Shown here: positions 4,542 through 5,998 of the stretch, one piece after another
Numbering within the stretch: the stretch's first letter is position 1
Layout: every line of letters starts with the position of its first letter
NCBI GenBank assembly: GCA_045596905.1
Contig: JAZODG010000041.1
Location: 1-5,998, forward strand
Direction of reading: 5' to 3'
DNA: 5,998 nucleotides
Source of the DNA: RGIG1681 sp045596905
GTDB lineage: Bacteria; Bacillota; Clostridia; Christensenellales; UBA1242
The notes under the pieces: model-generated
Seen by the model: the letters and a program-made list of their open reading frames with translations, nothing else
Databases searched by the model: none
What the model was told of the DNA's origin: nothing
Position numbers and translations under genes: made by a program

Positions 4542-5603
4542 TTACTCCTTTTCTTGGATATGTGTTTCTGCTGTTTTTGACTTCTCTATCAATATTTTTT
4601 GTTTTTCTTTGCTTGATATTTGCGTTTTTTCCATCTTGAATTTACTAAGCCATGACACAATATATTCAAGAGCATCTTTATCAAGTGGCTGTTTTTTCTT
4701 GATTTGCATTTTATACTGTTTCATCACATCAAGCATTGAGTTCTTGCCTTCAACCCTTCTCATCATATGGTTTACACCTTCTGGTGCAAATGTTGTTGCA
4801 TTTGGCATTCCATCAAGAAGCGAAAGTTTTGTGTGGTCTGCTTGAAGGTCAGCAGTTCCTGTGAGTGCAAGAATTTGACCTTTATATCTTTTCAAAATTT
4901 CAAGATATGCATCAGCTGTCATTTGGTTATGTTCTTTAACATACTTTGTCGGCATAAATGAACCACGATAGAACATCCAGTTCTTTTTGCTTCTCTCTGC
5001 CTTTTCAAACATTCCTTCAATTTGCTTTGTTGCTTTTTCGCCTTTTAATGCTTTTCTTAACATCCAATATGTGAAGCCCTTGCCTTCGCTTGCTTCAGCC
5101 ATCATTTTATTGATTTGATAATACATTGCATCTTTAAGAGACATTGCTGCGCCACCAAGCAAAATAATTTTGCTAAGGTCTGTTTTCTCAGTTAACAGTG
5201 TTGCAATCATTGCACCTTCACTATGACCACAAACAATAATATCATTTTCATCAACATAAGGAAAGCTCTTGCAGTGTTCAATAACTGTTTTCGCATCATC
5301 TGTTAATGTTGTGAGTGACATTGACATGAGTTTGCCCTTGCTTTCGTGTGTTCCACGTTTGTCATACCTAACACACGCATATCCATTTTCGGCAAAGAAG
5401 TCTGAAAGTTCTTTATAAACATTAGTTTTCATAATCATTGAATTGCCATCTCTATCCAAACTTCCAGTGCCAGCAATAAGCAAAATAAGTGGCATTTTCT
5501 TTCCTGTTTTTGAGTGTTCAATTAATGCTTCATTTGAGCAAGCGATTGTTGCACCCAAAATGACATCATTACCCTGAATCTTGATTCTTTCTTCGTTTAT
5601 CAT
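4542..5603 (-). CDS. alpha/beta hydrolase (esterase-like)
   Basis: This 353-residue protein is a cytoplasmic alpha/beta hydrolase of the type often annotated as dienelactone hydrolase or esterase. A short N-terminal beta part leads to a loop with GTGSLDRDGN (45-54), matching the HGSGPxDRDGN oxyanion-region motif of related esterases. RYDKRGTHES (79-88) is the conserved strand-and-turn after it. The nucleophile elbow is GHSEG with Ser128. Asp252 in TGTAD and His279 in GVNHMM complete the catalytic triad. Residues about 155-230 form a helical cap that shapes the substrate pocket. The last 33 residues are very Lys/Glu-rich and probably disordered, an unusual extension. No signal peptide is seen. 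The start is supported by AGGGGG (complement of 5609-5614) five bases upstream. It is the first gene of an operon with the XRE regulator; the substrate is unknown. Confidence 0.93.
   Translation of the reverse strand: MINEERIKIQGNDVILGATIACSNEALIEHSKTGKKMPLILLIAGTGSLDRDGNSMIMKTNVYKELSDFFAENGYACVRYDKRGTHESKGKLMSMSLTTLTDDAKTVIEHCKSFPYVDENDIIVCGHSEGAMIATLLTEKTDLSKIILLGGAAMSLKDAMYYQINKMMAEASEGKGFTYWMLRKALKGEKATKQIEGMFEKAERSKKNWMFYRGSFMPTKYVKEHNQMTADAYLEILKRYKGQILALTGTADLQADHTKLSLLDGMPNATTFAPEGVNHMMRRVEGKNSMLDVMKQYKMQIKKKQPLDKDALEYIVSWLSKFKMEKTQISSKEKQKILIEKSKTAETHIQEKE
4545..4550 (-). promoter_or_regulatory. ribosome binding site inside the hydrolase 3' end
   Basis: AAGGAG, read on the minus strand, forms the last two codons of the hydrolase gene just before its TAA stop. 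It lies six bases before the ATG of the XRE regulator. Regulator translation is therefore probably coupled to termination on the hydrolase. Confidence 0.85.
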
Positions 5604-5622
5604 AGTTACCCCCTACACAAGC

Positions 5623-5652
5623 ATTATATAGGTTGTTGAGACGCTATGTAAA
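5623..5652 (-). promoter_or_regulatory. promoter of the hydrolase-regulator operon
   Basis: On the minus strand TTTACA (complement of 5647-5652) and TATAAT (complement of 5623-5628) are 18 bp apart. Transcription would start near 5616, close to the Shine-Dalgarno AGGGGG, giving a very short leader. Unlike most promoters here it has no TG extension, and a half-site array abuts its -35, which fits a regulated promoter. Confidence 0.75.
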
Positions 5653-5678
5653 CCTACTTTTCGTAGGATTGAGCCTAC
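5653..5678. promoter_or_regulatory. candidate operator: three alternating CCTAC/GTAGG half-sites
   Basis: CCTAC (5653-5657), GTAGG (5663-5667) and CCTAC (5674-5678) form two overlapping dyads with spacers of 5 and 6 bp. The array ends exactly at the -35 of the hydrolase promoter and lies 23 bases before the -35 region of the divergent gene. The symmetry suits a dimeric helix-turn-helix protein, most simply the XRE regulator of the same operon. A hairpin role is possible but the stems are only 5 bp. Confidence 0.5.
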
Positions 5679-5701
5679 CATGAAATTATAACATAATTTT
5701 G

Positions 5702-5730
5702 TGTACTTTTATAACAAAAAATGATATAAT
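5702..5730 (+). promoter_or_regulatory. promoter of the divergent membrane protein gene
   Basis: A consensus TATAAT at 5725-5730 has a TGA extension directly upstream (5722-5724). The -35 at the 17-bp position is TGTACT, only a weak match, as is common with extended -10 promoters. Transcription would start near 5737, very close to the Shine-Dalgarno AGGGAG at 5737-5742, so the leader would be only about 13 nt. Confidence 0.65.
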
Positions 5731-5749
5731 AGAATCAGGGAGAAAAATT

Positions 5750-5998
5750 ATGGAAAAGATTTTTGAGCCAATTTTAGACGCCGATGAAAAGGTTGTAAAG
5801 GTTTTTAAACCACATAAAGGAAAGATGTTCACAAGCACATGTCTTTTGTCTTTTTTAAGCTGGTTTTGGGCTGTTATTGTTGCAATTATTGGAATGCTCA
5901 CTGACCCAGAAACTGGCGAATTTGCTCCAGCTGAATGGTGGATAATTGTTGCAGTTTGTGCTGGTATAATTGTTGTATGCTTTGGCATAACAATTTTG
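5750..5998 (+). CDS. hypothetical membrane protein, 3' truncated by the window edge
   Basis: An open frame of 83 codons runs from ATG 5750 to the window end without a stop. AGGGAG seven bases upstream supports the start. Residues 1-26 are charged (EPILDADEKVVKVFKPHKGK). Two hydrophobic segments follow at about 27-50 and 64-83, joined by an acidic loop of about 13 residues (51-63) that includes DPETGE. A short soluble N-terminus with an acidic xDEKV stretch, then two membrane helices, resembles the start of bacterial PH-domain (DUF304/bPH2-type) membrane proteins, where a PH domain follows. That domain would lie outside the window, so this is only a suggestion. The gene is divergent from the hydrolase operon and shares its 146-bp intergenic region and the half-site array. 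Confidence 0.78.
   Translation, partial: MEKIFEPILDADEKVVKVFKPHKGKMFTSTCLLSFLSWFWAVIVAIIGMLTDPETGEFAPAEWWIIVAVCAGIIVVCFGITIL

Noticed and set aside
4189..4845. Plus-strand open frame of 218 codons across the regulator and hydrolase genes
   Set aside because: It is antisense to two genes with clear domain motifs, has no ribosome binding site that I can see and gives a Ser/Phe/Ile-rich shadow product.
423..5603. Alternative genetic code with UGA as tryptophan
   Set aside because: No complete gene here uses TGA as stop, but all tryptophans are TGG and the recognised families have full-length frames under the standard code. The sample is too small to read anything into the missing TGA stops.
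5686..5988. Minus-strand open frame of 100 codons
   Set aside because: It is antisense to the plus-strand gene at 5750, which has a good promoter, Shine-Dalgarno and membrane-helix pattern. The antisense frame runs through that promoter.

Overview
The window looks like chromosome of a low-GC Gram-positive bacterium (Bacillota, probably a clostridial or Bacilli lineage). The evidence is AT-rich coding DNA, AGGAG-type ribosome binding sites, tRNA genes with encoded CCA ends, and promoters with a TRTG-type extended -10. Every complete gene ends in TAA or TAG and tryptophan is encoded by TGG, so the standard bacterial code fits. I cannot name a species.

Layout, left to right. (1) 66-268 (+): tRNA-Lys(UUU) and tRNA-Leu(UAG), with a terminator-like hairpin between them and a strong terminator after. 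(2) 362-2368 (+): three genes, each with its own recognisable promoter: an unknown coiled-coil protein (423-1013), a very small protein-kinase-fold protein (1093-1773) whose promoter implies a leaderless mRNA, and a GalT-like HIT protein with a zinc-site Cys pair and an HxHxQ active-site motif (1856-2332). (3) A bidirectional terminator at 2338-2368 separates these from (4) minus-strand genes read right to left. These are an operon of an alpha/beta hydrolase and a membrane-anchored XRE regulator with a zinc ribbon (5603-3930), then a separate operon of three proteins I do not recognise (3837-2367). (5) A divergent plus-strand gene starting at 5750 runs off the right edge and encodes a small membrane protein.

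The hydrolase and XRE regulator are tightly coupled: the regulator's Shine-Dalgarno lies in the last codons of the hydrolase. An unusual array of three alternating CCTAC/GTAGG half-sites sits directly upstream of the hydrolase -35 and is a candidate operator. Four promoters in the window share TTGTGN directly before the -10 hexamer.

No mobile element, CRISPR array, phage module or recognisable defence system was found. The most promising undescribed items are the three-gene orphan operon, the minimal kinase with its leaderless start, and the regulator/operator pair. All assignments come from reading the sequence; no database search was made.
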